Assembly (NCBI GenBank): GCA_023101885.1
Contig: JALPQD010000233.1
Coordinates: 2,021,501-2,085,500 of the forward strand
Source of the DNA: Typhlomys cinereus
Lineage: Eukaryota > Chordata > Mammalia > Rodentia > Platacanthomyidae
Length of the DNA stretch: 64,000 bases
Direction: 5' to 3'
Shown here: positions 36,398-47,327 of the stretch, in pieces
How positions within the stretch are numbered: the first letter of the stretch is position 1
Layout: every line of letters starts with the position of its first letter
Notes under the pieces: generated by a model
Told to the model about the DNA's origin: nothing
The model's input: only the letters and a program-made list of their open reading frames with translations
Database searches by the model: none
Position numbers and translations under genes: made by a program

Positions 36398-37082
36398 TTT
36401 TTGGACAGTTTTAGAGCAACCATATTGGGAGGTCTTTGAAGGTCTTCAAAGGTCATCTGCTGGCATTACCCTGAAGGAACACACCCTATTAATCTGAAGG
36501 AAATGGCTCTAATCTTTCACAGAGATAAACTTGCCACCTTCCTTCCAATTCTGTTTATGAAAAAATATGGAGATTAACTCTCCATTGCAGATAAGCCTTA
36601 CCATGAGATCAATCACTGGGTTTGGGCCACAATATGAATAAACCAATAAGATGCAGAGGGCCAAAAGCTCCAATCAGATTTACAGAAACTGAAGCTAACC
36701 AATGAGGAAAAGCTGCTTTTCCTAAATCTGTGTGAAGTCTATAAATAATCCTGATCTTGGCAGCCATCTTTGGCTCTTATATCCCTCATGGGACTTCATG
36801 TCTGGAGTCCATGAATTCCAGCACCTTTGCTCTGGAATCCATGAGTTCCTTGTCTGGTTTTCTCTCATTGGCATCTTGCTCACCATGTCTGTGAATTCTC
36901 TTTGGCTTCCTAGTCCCTCATGGGACTCCATGTCTGGAGTCTGTGAGTTCTTGGCAGCTTTCTTGCTCCTTGAGGATTCATGTTCATGATTTTCTGTCTT
37001 TCTCTTCTCTAATAAACTGTGCTTTAATCCTCTATGTATTTTCTTAGTCAATCTTGGACTCCTGAACACAAGATTTGGGACA
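36398..37082 (+). mobile_element. Endogenous-retrovirus-type LTR, copy 1
   Basis: About 0.7 kb, collinear with a second copy at 37.9 kb. Shared landmarks in order: gaggtctttgaagg near the start, aacacaccctattaatctga, ctctccattgcagataagcc, a TATA box (tataaata at 36740-36747), ggcagccatctttggctctt just after it, a set of tctggagtccatgag repeats, and the polyadenylation signal aataaa at 37011-37016, ending near gatttgggaca. This order (U3 with TATA, then R with AATAAA) is that of a retroviral LTR. No gag, pol or env is seen next to it. I cannot name the family. Confidence 0.75.
36740..36747 (+). promoter_or_regulatory. LTR TATA box, copy 1
   Basis: The sequence tataaata lies about 270 bp upstream of the LTR polyadenylation signal and is conserved at the same relative place in the second LTR. 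Confidence 0.7.
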
Positions 37083-37679
37083 TGTAAGACTTTAGAGAAC
37101 CTGCATCATTTTCATAGACATTATTTTAAGTAAACACTTATTTTCTCTGCTGTTTAAATGTTTCTTATCAGCAAGTCACATTTGTGTTTTAAACTAATTT
37201 TTACATGACTTACATTTCATAGAATGCCAATAATGAAAATTTATTTTTGACATGCTTATTACCATTCCTCCAACATTTACATTGTCCCATCCTGTTGGAG
37301 ACCACTGTCTATATTTAAGAACTTTTTCTAAACAAAGTTGGTGATTGAAGGCTTGCTGGGAGTGAGCCTGGGCCACTGCCTCTGTCTTTGCCCAGAGAGA
37401 CAGTGTGGCAGTGTGCATTCTACACCCCAGTTTTCTTAAAATTTGATTTGTGTGTGTGTGTGTGTGTGTGTTTATACTCCCTTTTCTAGGATTGCCACCA
37501 TCCTAACCTCAAGACATAGTACCTGTTTTTCCCATTGATAAATGCCTTTCTAATTATTCTTTTTCCTTCATTAGATTTGTTTGTTGTCTTTTTTTTAATG
37601 TTTTTTGTTTTGGTCTGCTTTACTTTTGGTTAAATTTGGGATAGCTTAGGTTTTGAGACACATTTCTGCTTCAAAAAAT
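37083..37679. other. Unique DNA between two LTRs, with a TG array
   Basis: No retroviral coding sequence is recognisable. A (TG)n array of about 11 units lies at 37449-37470. This could be all that remains of an internal region, or unrelated DNA between two solo LTRs. Confidence 0.45.
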
Positions 37680-37905
37680 ACCAAGTTAAGAGCTCGAGAG
37701 AGAGTTCAGCCTCTGCCTCACAAATAGAAAGTCCTGAGCTTTGATCCTGGATCCTATGTAAAAATGTCAGCCTGAAATTACTGTGGCCTGTACTCCTGGC
37801 CCTGAAAGGGAGAGCCTGGGAAACTCCAGAGCAAAGCAAAGGGGAGGTAGTGCAATTTGAAGTGGTTCCTGAAGTCACTCTTGGGCCTCTACAAACACAG
37901 GATGT
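37680..37905 (+). mobile_element. B2-like SINE, older subfamily, diverged
   Basis: Head remnant (gagagagagttcagcctctg), cagcctgaaattactgtggc, ctcctggccctgaaaggga, agcctgggaaactccagagc and gaagtcactcttgggcctct follow the older subfamily order. The CA tail is gone. Confidence 0.7.
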
Positions 37906-38223
37906 CCTCTTTAGGCAACTTTAGAGCAGTCATGCTGAGGTCTTTAAAAGTCTTTGAATTCATTCCCCACTGCTGGGGTTACCATGAAAGGACTCACCCT
38001 ATTAATCTGGAGGAACTGACTTTAAACCTTCACGTAATTCTTTCAACCTGTTCATGTAAGAATATGGGGATGAGCTCTCCATTGCAGATAAGCTTTAAAT
38101 TTCTCAAAACAAAGAGCTCCATCTTGAGGTTTGTCACAAGATCAATTGAACAGACCAATGAGATGCATAAAACCAAAGGTTTGCAGAAACTGAAAAGTCA
38201 TTTTCCTTCAGCTTTAAATACAT

Positions 38224-38231
38224 TATAAATA
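38224..38231 (+). promoter_or_regulatory. LTR TATA box, copy 2
   Basis: The sequence tataaata aligns with the TATA box of copy 1. The downstream ggcagccatctttggctct is shared. Confidence 0.7.
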
Positions 38232-38263
38232 CCCCTGACACTGGCAGCCATCTTTGGCTCTCT

Positions 38264-38630
38264 TGCTCATTATGGATTCCATGTTCCTTTCTTAGCTTTC
38301 TCTCACTGTTCCCTCACAGACTCCATATCTGTGAGTTCTTCTCAACTCCCTTGCTCCTCATGGATTCCACCTCTGGAATCCATGAGTTCTTTTCTAGCTT
38401 TTCTCTTGCCTTTCATGGATTCCATGTCTGGAGTCCATGAGTTCATTTTAGTTCCCTTGCCCCTCATGAGACTCCATGTCTGGAGTCCATGAGTTCTTTT
38501 CTTTCCTTTCTCTTCTTTTATCCTCTTATACTGCTCTCCAGCTTCAATCTCTGGACACAAGAACGTTTTGGAGCAGCCATCAAACAGTCTCCTGCCCCAC
38601 AATGGAATCCATGTCTGTGAGTTCCATTCT
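38264..38630 (+). repeat. Hairpin-forming direct repeats inside LTR copy 2
   Basis: Spaced repeats of a roughly 25-bp unit, each containing an inverted repeat around a four-base loop. The best copy, at 38359-38384, has arms CATGGATTCCA and TGGAATCCATG with a perfect 11-bp stem. Other copies are at about 38418-38443 (one T-G wobble) and 38465-38490 (GACTCCA and TGGAGTC arms at 38470-38487). They lie downstream of the TATA box and upstream of the polyadenylation signal, so they would be in the transcript. Confidence 0.85.
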
Positions 38631-38655
38631 TTCTCTCCTCTAATAAACTACTGAG

Positions 38656-38760
38656 CTGTAACCCAGGCTGGTCTGAATCATTATATACCCAAGACTAGAA
38701 AATTTCTTACCTTCTTTTCCCCAAGTTCTGCTAATACAGGGATTGCAAGTGCTTATTAAC
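38656..38760 (-). mobile_element. Diverged B1 SINE fragment (minus strand)
   Basis: The segment gagctgtaacccaggctggt and, after a gap, ctaatacagggattgcaagt resemble the reverse complement of B1. The middle is too decayed to follow. Confidence 0.45.
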
Positions 38761-39769
38761 TGGCTACAAACTAATTTCATATTTATTTGAGATTATTTCA
38801 TGAATTACAGCATCACTGTAATATTGTATAATGGATGAGAAAGTGATTGCCCTCTTTTCACAGCATTCTACATTCAATTCATCCACTGGACAACATTGCA
38901 TTTGTTTTTACTTTTTCCTAGAAGAATGTTTCTAGTGGGATAGGAAGGCTTTTGTTTTTTGTGGAACATTATGTATACCATTCTACTGTTTGTAAATCAC
39001 TGTGGATACTAATGTATTAGTGGCATTTCAGATGTACCTGTTCAAAATCTGGTTGTTTGACATTTGGAACCTGAACTTGGAACAATAAATTTTTTATCAC
39101 CTACAACTGCGTCAGGCTTTGCTGGCTTTTTCTGTATCTTTTTTCTCTTTTCTTCAATAACAGCTTGGCCAAGTAGATGGAAAATTAGTAAGCAGATTGA
39201 TGAGAAGCTACACAGATACCTCAGTTCTTGTTCCTCAAAATCTCCCTTCTTTCTTGGATTCTTCTCCTTCGACCTTCAGCATATATCCTCAGGTTGTCAG
39301 CTCTTTGCTGTTGTTTTATAGATTGAAGTGTTGAATCATCCCAGAGAACTGGTGGTTCAGCTATTCTTTCTAAAATTCTGGTTAGAAAGTCACATGGAGA
39401 TATTCAGACAAAGGAAAATGAGTTGGTGAGTATATAATAAGTTGGCAGCATGCTCTGTACAAAAGAACTCAGAGGAAAATGAAAGGTCAAGGACCCAAGA
39501 ATCTAGAGTTAAATGATAAGTTAACATTGCACTGGAGCAAAGCTTCTCCTAGGATGAGCTGCAGAGAATGGCAACAATGTTGGCAGGTGAACACATGGCG
39601 GGTAGAAAATTGATATAGCTCAAACAGTATAACCTCCATTTTATTTGTGATGGAAGGATAAAAGGCATTGCTCTGAAAAAGAAAAAGAATTGGTAGAATT
39701 ATTAGAACTGTAATGAAACCTTGTGAGCGGGGATGATTTCAGAGGAAGCTAGCCAGAGAATGTTTTTCA
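38761..39769. other. Unique DNA, no gene seen
   Basis: Mixed to AT-rich. The plus frame at 39064-39321 (85 residues) has no recognisable domain. Confidence 0.5.
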
Positions 39770-40460
39770 AAACTTTATTAGTTTTTACTTAGTTATACAA
39801 GTTCAATAGGTACCCCCCTCCTTTCCCCTTTCCACCTCATTTTCCCCTGTTGTCCTCCCATCCCACTCTCCCTCCTTCTCTCTCTCTCTTATCCCTCTTT
39901 CCTCCCTTTTCTTCATGTTTCCTGCCTGCTCTCTCCCATCCTCCAGAACATCTGTTTATATGGGCACTGAATTTCCCACTGAGTTGTCTACACTAGTGAG
40001 AGTTCAGGACTCTGGCATAGCTTGGGGATCCTCCTTGGGCCACCCACTAATAAGGGAACTCTTTTATCTGTTTTACCCTTCACTTTAATCCTACTGCCTG
40101 AAGCTTTCTCCTCTGAGATCCATGCTAAACTTTGAAGGCTTGTTGATCTGTCAGCCATTGGGTGGAACAAGCAAGGTGGAAACACATTGTAGCAATATCC
40201 TGGCTGCTGTAGTCCAGACTGGAGTGGACTATTTTGCCTATAGGTGGTCCTCCCCATTTTATGCTCTTACAATCTTGCTGCCTCCCTTCCCCAAGGTTCC
40301 TTGAGTTTTAGGATGGGGAGAGATTTTGGTCAGAGATTTTTAACATGGCTCCCAAGCTGTGAGGAAGGTGCCATCACACCACTCTGGATGGTAGTACATT
40401 TAGCACAGCAAAATGACTTCCTCTCGTTTCCTCAATTAATCTCCTCCTGAATTGGCACTG
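39770..40460 (-). mobile_element. L1 3' UTR of an older subfamily (minus strand)
   Basis: The A-rich end and purine-rich tract (complement of about 39815-39920) are at the left. Then comes a diverged version of the 3' UTR seen in the younger copies, with shared parts ttatgctcttacaatcttgc and aggatggggagagatttt, the latter matching the segment near 1890 in the L1 at 1.4 kb. The sequence differs enough to be a separate, older subfamily. Confidence 0.75.
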
Positions 40461-41629
40461 TGGTCACATGTGAGAATTTCCTGAGAGATTATGGACCTGG
40501 AATATTTTAGTTTTTATTCCTGAATAAAAACTAGAGACATGTAGATAGTAGAGAGGACAGTGAATGGCTTCTCCTTTGGACATTGATTTATCATGATATT
40601 GTTATCTTAGAAAGAACACATGTTGACTTCAGTCCACACAACATTCTACAATGTTAGATATTAACAAACTAACCCTGTAGACTATCTCTTTCTTCCTGCT
40701 CAGTTCTGATCAAACTCCTATCACATTGTTATAGTTAAATTAGAGGATTAAATTCCACCAGAAAGTATGCTTCTAAATATTATGAACTTTATTGCTTAAA
40801 TTTATTTATCCAAATAAACTTAAGGAAATATTAGGGATCAAAACATCCTGGCCCCAAAGTGTGACTGGCTGATAGTATACAATTTGAATTTTTTCCTGAA
40901 AATGATGTATGCTAACAAAGTGCTAACTCAATATGCTCTTTCTTTGTGCATGGTGAGTTACTCATTGATATCAATACATAACCAACACACTCATGAAGTT
41001 ATGAGAGCAGTCCTCTCCTCCACTCATTTATCCATTGGCAGCTGTAGGTTCAACTACTCTGGATTTTGAGCAGCTAGGCAGTTTTGCTCTGTGTGCTCCT
41101 GTGACCAGCAGGTCACCCTGGGTATAATTACAAGATGGTAAGTAGAAGCATTGGAGCACCTCTCCTTCAATCCCAAACCAATAGATTGTCCTTTGTGCCT
41201 CTCGTTATTGGGCAAGACAAATATTCAAAGTTGAAACCAAAGAAAACTCGTGAAGGGTTGATAAAGGAAGGGTGAAGATGGAATAAATAATACAATGACC
41301 CAGGATATCTCAACAAATGGATATTTAAACAATATTTGTAAAAAATTTACCACATACAAATTTTCAAAATGTTTTTCAAAATGTTCAAAGGAATGTAAAC
41401 ATATAACTCCTTAAAGAGCTATGATACAATGTACTTTTGAACTTGTATAAAGATAAGGATATTCCTAGTCTATGTGTAGAGAATTAATGTGTAGAGCTCG
41501 ATTTAAGTTATTTTGAATGCAATATCCAGAGTGTAAACATTTTTCTCTGATAACATTGACTTTATTATTCACAGTGCTTGAACTGTCCCTATTTGATGTC
41601 TTGACCATAAATAAAATGAGAAGTGGTAC
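40461..41629. other. Unique AT-rich DNA, no gene seen
   Basis: A small inverted repeat (agtttttattc and gaataaaaact) lies at about 40509-40533. Otherwise no recognisable feature. Confidence 0.5.
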
Positions 41630-41639
41630 ATCGTGATGA

Positions 41640-41810
41640 TGAAAGAGAGTGAAGTCTGCAATTAAAAAGACCTAATTACAGTCCCGGTATAGCACTGCTT
41701 AGTTAATTATTTTAGTCTCAGTTTTCTTCTTTGCTAAGTGAGGAAAAACAATCATGTTCACCTCTTTGTCTTTGAGGTTATTGAAGTAAATGCAATTAAC
41801 ATGCATGCAT
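41640..41810 (+). mobile_element. MIR SINE
   Basis: A decayed MIR in order: gagagtgaagtctgcaatta, a region equivalent to the tgtgacc core (cactgcttagttaattattt), tagtctcagttttcttcttt, gctaagtgaggaaaaacaat, and ctctttgtctttgaggttat followed by tgaagtaaatgcaatt. MIR is an ancient mammalian SINE, so its survival marks this stretch as old DNA. Confidence 0.75.
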
Positions 41811-41937
41811 ATTCCTGACTTAGAGTCGTTGATCAAGAACAAAAACCTACATCATCTTCAAAGAGATTCTCAGAGGCCATTGATAACATGGAAGAAATAT
41901 ATAATTATTATTATATTTTCAAGAAGTAATGTTTGTT

Positions 41938-42255
41938 AAGATAGTTGCTGAAGGGGGCTGGAAAGGTGGCTCAGGGGTTAAGCTTCTGCCTTGCAGGCGG
42001 AAGGTCCTGAGTTCGGATCCTAGACCCCACGTATAGACGCCGGGCAGAAGTGGGGGCAGCCTGCGTTTCTGGTCCTGGTAGGGCAGAGCCTGTGAATTCC
42101 AGAGCAGAGTAAACAAAGAGGAGGTGGAGGCGTCCATGGTGGTTCCCGAATTCGTCCGTGGTTCTACATACACACACATACATGCACACACACACGCATA
42201 CACACACAATTGAATAAATAATAATAAAAAATTTAAAAAAAGATAGTTGCTGAAG
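41938..42255 (+). mobile_element. Young B2-like SINE with perfect target duplication
   Basis: Perfect 16-bp duplication aagatagttgctgaag at 41938-41953 and 42240-42255. The element (41954-42239) has an intact A box (tggctcaggggttaag), B box (gttcggatcc), full body, CA-rich block and an A-rich tail with AATAAA. It is one of the cleanest copies in the window and useful for building the family consensus. Confidence 0.97.
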
Positions 42256-42389
42256 GAATTTCCTAGTCAGTGAGATTTAAGGGTCAATTAAAGATTTAGG
42301 TATTGTTATAATGCATTAATAAGAAAAATGAATAATGAAAAATTATAATGTTTGTGGAATCTTCTGGGTTTCAAATATTTTTAAAAATA

Positions 42390-43335
42390 TTATATTACCT
42401 CTAAAGTATTTAAAATAGGAGTAGACACAACATTGTGTAGGAAACAAAATTCCCAAGCCTTAAATGGAAATGTACCACCCCAAAGCATTCTACAACACCA
42501 AAGGCAGAAATGCAAAGGGACCCCACATTGACCAAGAACACAACCAAATCCACAGTTTCCAGTGATGAGGACCATGGAATCACATAAATCGTCTAATACA
42601 CCAGGTAACGCTCATCAAGGAACTGTTTGCAATATCATCTTCCACTGACCATCTCTGCTGTGAACACACCAACATGCCAACCCCACTTCTAAATCCCACC
42701 CCACAGAATTTGTCAGCTGTCCCAAGCATCTCAGGACCATAAGTAGCTGTAATAAACTGAGCATGTACAGCTAGTTCCACAATCGCATTGAATTCCAAGC
42801 CAAATACTTGAGTCAAGAGTTTAATGATAGCACCCAAATATAAGAGAAAATGTGATATTTGTCTCTCTGTGTCTGTGATACTTTGCTTAATATTATATTT
42901 TCTAGTCGCATCTATTTACCAGCAAATTCTACAATTTTATTCTTCTTGATAGCTGAATAATATTTCATTGTATATGTGTACCATTCTTTCCTTACCTATT
43001 CCTCTGTTGATAGGAATTCCTCTGTTGATTGATTCCATTCTTTTGCTACTATAAACAGAGCTTCACTGAACATGGAAAAACAAATGTCTCTTGGAAATAT
43101 CACTAATAGTGGTATAGCTGAGTCACATGTTAGTTCCATTTTTAGCTTTCTAAAGAACCTCAATATTGATTTCCAAAGTGACTATACCAATTAATATTCC
43201 AACCAGCAATAAATAAGTGTTCCCTTTTTTCCACTCCTAGCCAACATTCACCATTATTTGTGTTTTTAATCTTAGCCAGTCTAATTGGGATAAGATGGGG
43301 TAATTTGCTCTGATGGGCAGGGATGTAGAGCATTT
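42390..43335 (-). mobile_element. Old L1: ORF2 C-terminal region and probable 3' UTR (minus strand)
   Basis: The complement of 42850-43335 matches the last part of L1 ORF2 (for example the complement of ttgatagctgaataatattt with catcgtatatgtgtacc-like sequence, and of attccaaccagcaataaata). It is clearly older than the copy at 2.4 kb. On its 3' side, 42390-42845 is probably the matching 3' UTR, with two open minus frames (42580-42837 and 42390-42575) that have no recognisable domain. The UTR assignment is by position. A 14-bp duplicate (attcctctgttgat) lies near 43000. Confidence 0.65.
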
Positions 43336-43392
43336 TGTGAGGACTTCTCACAAAAAGAAATTTAAACGTCAAAAAAAAATCTTAAATGTGCT

Positions 43393-44075
43393 ATTATAAC
43401 AAGACTCCAGTTTAACAGCTTTTTGTCTCTGACCAGGGGGTGACATACAGTGCCCATCAGGATGGAGTGAAGGGCATTGCAGGAGCAGCAAAACTGCAAA
43501 AGAAAATCAACAAACCACAATCCAGAACTTCAGAGACTCTATATCAACCACATAGAACTAGGCCAGCCTAATCTCTCCCCATCCTGAAGCTCAGGGACAT
43601 TTGCGGAAGAGGGGGCAGTAAGATTGTAAGAGCAAAAGGATGGGAGGAGCAATGATTTGCAAGATTCTCCATACTAGTTAGGGCCGAAGCAATCATAATA
43701 GGACTTTGCATGCCCTGCGCAATGTCCAACACACTATTGACCTCACAAAGTCTAGCATCAGCTAAAGGCACCAAGATCTTTGGAGGCAAGGGAGACAGCC
43801 ACAGTAGTGTTCCTATGCTTAAGGGGAACACGAGAAAGGGTTCAGGGAAATGCCACTGGGTCCTTGTACGTCATTGGAGAGGAGGACCCAGAGGAGAGTT
43901 AGGCATACACAATAAAGGACTCTCTGGAATTGGGGGGGGGGCACTGGGGAATGAGGAGGGATGAGAGGGGGAGCAGGGGGTTCAGGGGGAGGAGGAGGGA
44001 GGGAGGGAACTGGTCTACCTATTAAGTTTGTATGAGTGAAAATAATAAAAAATGTAAAAAAAAAAAAGAAAAAGA
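43393..44075 (+). mobile_element. 5'-truncated L1 3' UTR (plus strand)
   Basis: Collinear with the reverse complement of 1.4-2.1 kb: cagctttttgtctctgacca, gatggagtgaagggcattgc, ggccagcctaatctctcccc, gggccgaagcaatcataata, then the G-rich tract (43920-44010), attaagtttgtatgagtgaa and the A-rich tail. ORF2 is missing. The frames on both strands are shadows. Confidence 0.9.
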
Positions 44076-45369
44076 TGTATCACTAACAAAAATAACTGCT
44101 TATATCTCAGTCATGTCCTAGTCTGGTAGGCATGCCCAGCAGTAATTGATAACTTTTACAAGCAGGGGAGAGATTTAATAAACATAGTAATTTTTCTTTT
44201 CAAACACTTAAAAAAAATCTTAAAATGTTTGCAGTTCAATCATGTCCTGTAGTACATTATATAAAATAGTGTATTTATAATCTTACTTCTATCAGAAATC
44301 CAGATAACAACTGTATTTCCAGTTTTCTCAATATCTATGTTCTACTGAAGGAAATTAAGGCCAGCAGCAGCATGCAACATGCCTTCCTTATAAGTACAAA
44401 TGCACATGAAGGATGATAAGCAGCAGTCATTAAATTATACTGACATGCAATTTTATTTTATTTATACATGGTTACTCTATCAGGTCATAGAATATCTATC
44501 TCTCTCTGTTTATCTATATATCTATCTGTATGTACATAATATACATGATATATGCATATATACACATAATAGTTATCATGATATTTTTTCACTGGCAAAA
44601 CAGTGCTTTAATTCTAAAACTTTGAAAATGCTAGTTTTCAATAAGAGGCCACTTTCAACTTCTCCATTTAGAAGATCACTTATTGTTAGCAACCTTATAA
44701 TTGAAGCCTGATCATATTATCCTGCTGCATAGCATGATTTCCTGTTATTTGTCTAATGTTTTTTTAAAGAACAGTAATTGAATAACTCCAGTGATATTCA
44801 TCATCAGCACTAAAAAACGTGCTATTTCATGGGGTCTGTTTTTAAAATGCTGCTGTGGTCAATGTGTATTCCATGTTTGCCATTGAGTGACTTGGAAACA
44901 AGGCAAAGTAAAAAATAATCATGGTACCTAGGATGTTCCCTTTCCAAAAAAAAAAAAGGAAATTTTAATTTTAATGCATTACAATGTTATCTCTCTTGAA
45001 AGCATTTTTGGTTTATATATACACCTAGGAAAGTAAATTTTATTCATTTCTTATGAAGAGAATCTGAACAACATATTTCAGATCAGGGACACATTGTTAA
45101 ATTTTACTGTCAACACTGCACACAAATATACTGATGCTCTATTTTCTAACTCTAAACAAACAACACACTGAAACTATAAATAATAGAGCACCTTTGAGAG
45201 GGACTTGGGTTCTTATTTTAAACTTATACTGAATTCATTTGTCAGTTAATTGTATATGTTCTTTGGTTAAATCTTACCTTTAACAATTTCATTATATAAT
45301 GCTATAAAATAATTCTGTCTTTGGAAAATGTGGCACTTATTCCACATGAAACAGCACTATTTAATGTAA
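44076..45369. other. Unique AT-rich DNA, no gene seen
   Basis: A TATC-type low-complexity patch lies at 44489-44572. The block at about 44760-44940 is repeat-free and could be conserved, but nothing in it is coding. Confidence 0.45.
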
Positions 45370-45384
45370 AAAAGCAAGTGTGTT

Positions 45385-45490
45385 TACTCCTTCCTTCCTT
45401 GCCTGCCTGTCTTCTTCTTTTCCTTACTTCCTTTCTCCTTCATTAATTTATTCCTATCTTCTGTCTTTCCTTCCTTTCTTCTTTCCTTTG
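45385..45490. repeat. Pyrimidine-rich CCTT-type low-complexity tract
   Basis: Mostly C and T, with imperfect CCTT and TTCC units. Confidence 0.85.
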
Positions 45491-45789
45491 TCTAGATTAA
45501 AATTTTAAAGGTACTTATTTTAGGTTTGGTTTTGCTTTATTATAAAAAGAATTAAACATCATGCTTGAAGAAAAACTTTCAGTATTTATCCTTTTTTTCA
45601 GTTTTCATATTGAAATTGGTTAGTCATAACATTTGCCCAAGTTAGTATGGAATGGGTACAAAACAGAGATGTTGAGCATTTATTTCATACATACCATTTT
45701 GTAATTATTTATGTATTACAAATTTGAAGTTCTTTCACAAAAGCAAAATAGATATCATAGTCCTAATAAACATATGTGTGTAGATACAT

Positions 45790-46215
45790 ACTGTTGCAAT
45801 TAGCCTGGTTGGTTGCTGATAAATGATCATCAAATGACTTAAGGGAACAAGAGGTTTATTTCCTTATGACAGTCCAGTTATAGTTCTCAGTCCAGCTTGA
45901 TGGGAGAGCATGCACTACCAGGACCAAGGGAACTGGCTACACCATCTCTACGTAATGACTGAACGAGGGACTATTCTTACTTGCCAGATGATCATGTGTG
46001 GCCAAGTATACAAAAGAATGCTGACTGTCTCAACCAGCTCTCTGTGATTTATTCCAGGGCCTAATACCACCCACCATAGGCTGGGCCCACCCCATCAGCT
46101 AGACAATTTCCTTCAGGTTCACTCTGGTCTCAACTCAACTACTAATTCTCCACAAAAATGCCCAGAGCTCAAACCCTCAATTGTCAAGTTGACACCTATG
46201 CCTAACCATAACACA
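45790..46215 (-). mobile_element. hAT-Charlie-like repeat, diverged copy (minus strand)
   Basis: Same family as 7.1 and 63.5 kb: atgacttaagggaacaagag and gtttatttccttatgacagt on the left, caattgtcaagttgacacct and atgcctaaccataacaca on the right. The interior is different, as is common in non-autonomous elements with variable cores. Confidence 0.55.
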
Positions 46216-46997
46216 TGTATATAAATAAAAGTAAGATTTTTGGTCTTTGAAAGAAAAAGATCAGGCTAAAGGTCTGACTTATTCTTCAAGTATTATCTTA
46301 GGTAATTTTCATAATCAAAATACTACTTAATCAAAGAACTTTGCTATTCTGAAATCCTTCCTATTTCAACTGTTATAGTTATTCAGCCATATTTAGTTAT
46401 GAGAGCAAGTAATTTATTTCCAGAAAACTACATTAAAATGCTTTAGTCCTCAAAAGATGATTTGGAAGGAACAGTATAGGAACCACAAGCAGCTCTTCCA
46501 AGCATGTTATTTCTCTTAACCCATCATGTATTTTCACTTCCAAATATAGTTTATGATCCACAGTAGCCTTACCCATTACATTAGGCAGCAAATAAAATCT
46601 AAATACTTCCAAACACCTTCTATTTTTAAATTAAAATGAAAACAGAAACATTTATTTAAACTGATCTTAAAGCCAAGGAAAATAATTTTTTAAACAAGTA
46701 CCATTTTATCTCAAAGAATTAGTATACTGTTTATTTAGTTGAATATTTTCTTTTTAATTCTTTTTAGAATACCAGTTGATTGCATCTTATGTTTAATTAG
46801 TGCTGGAAAATAATTCATTGCATTACACTGCTGAGTTACTTATTATGTATATGTTTTGTGTCTGTTATCTTTCAACTGCATTTATTTTATTCTACAAATT
46901 ATAATGTCCTAAAATATCAAGGACTTTAGATTCTATTTTATTATTTTACCTTGAAGACCAAAGCCTTGATTTGCTGTATACACTTAAAATATGCAAA
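46216..46997. other. Unique AT-rich DNA, no gene seen
   Basis: No recognisable repeat or coding sequence. Confidence 0.5.
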
Positions 46998-47327
46998 TTA
47001 TTTAAAGTTGCATTGCTTTGTCACATGCACATTGGTTGCCAGACAGTGAGGGTGTGCTTCTGCGGATGCTATCAACAAGAGCAGCTCACAGGTCTGTTTC
47101 CAGACATTCCCCTCCTTGGTAATGAACACTTGTTCCATGGTCACCCTTGAAGTGGTGTCTGCATTAGTTGGAATTGTGGTTTCTGTGGCCTTCACTTGTT
47201 GGGACTGACCAGTAGCAGGTCCAAAATCAATCTCTGTCAGTCCTGTAACTGAGCACTTCCCTAATTTATGAGACAGTTTTCCCATTAACAACAAAATCTT
47301 GAGAATTAAATAAAAACAGACCTTCAC
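46998..47327 (-). pseudogene. Unidentified 109-residue minus-strand frame
   Basis: An open minus frame in otherwise AT-rich DNA. The first 20 residues are hydrophobic (KVCFYLILKILLLMG) and could pass for a signal peptide or membrane segment; the rest is polar, rich in Thr and Gln, with three Cys near the end. I do not recognise it, and no splice sites or promoter point to an active gene. It could be chance or a short remnant of a retroposed cDNA. Confidence 0.2.

Larger units (their letters stand above)
37907..38655 (+). mobile_element. Endogenous-retrovirus-type LTR, copy 2
   Basis: Collinear with copy 1 and in the same orientation. It has actcaccctattaatctgga, ctctccattgcagataagct, the TATA box at 38224-38231, ggcagccatctttggctctc, six or more repeats containing tctggagtccatgag or variants (38264-38630), and aataaa at 38642-38647. 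It has more of the internal repeats than copy 1, so it is longer. The two copies are clearly diverged, so they are either an old pair or two separate insertions. The 123-residue plus frame at 37857-38228 is a chance frame in the U3-like part. Confidence 0.75.

Noticed and set aside
37857..38228. 123-residue plus frame
   Set aside because: It spans the SINE/LTR boundary and the U3-like part of LTR copy 2. It shows no retroviral or cellular domain.
41954..42020. A-box and B-box sequence, considered as a tRNA gene
   Set aside because: It is the head of a B2-like SINE. The cloverleaf is not completed and the same head recurs across the window with SINE bodies.
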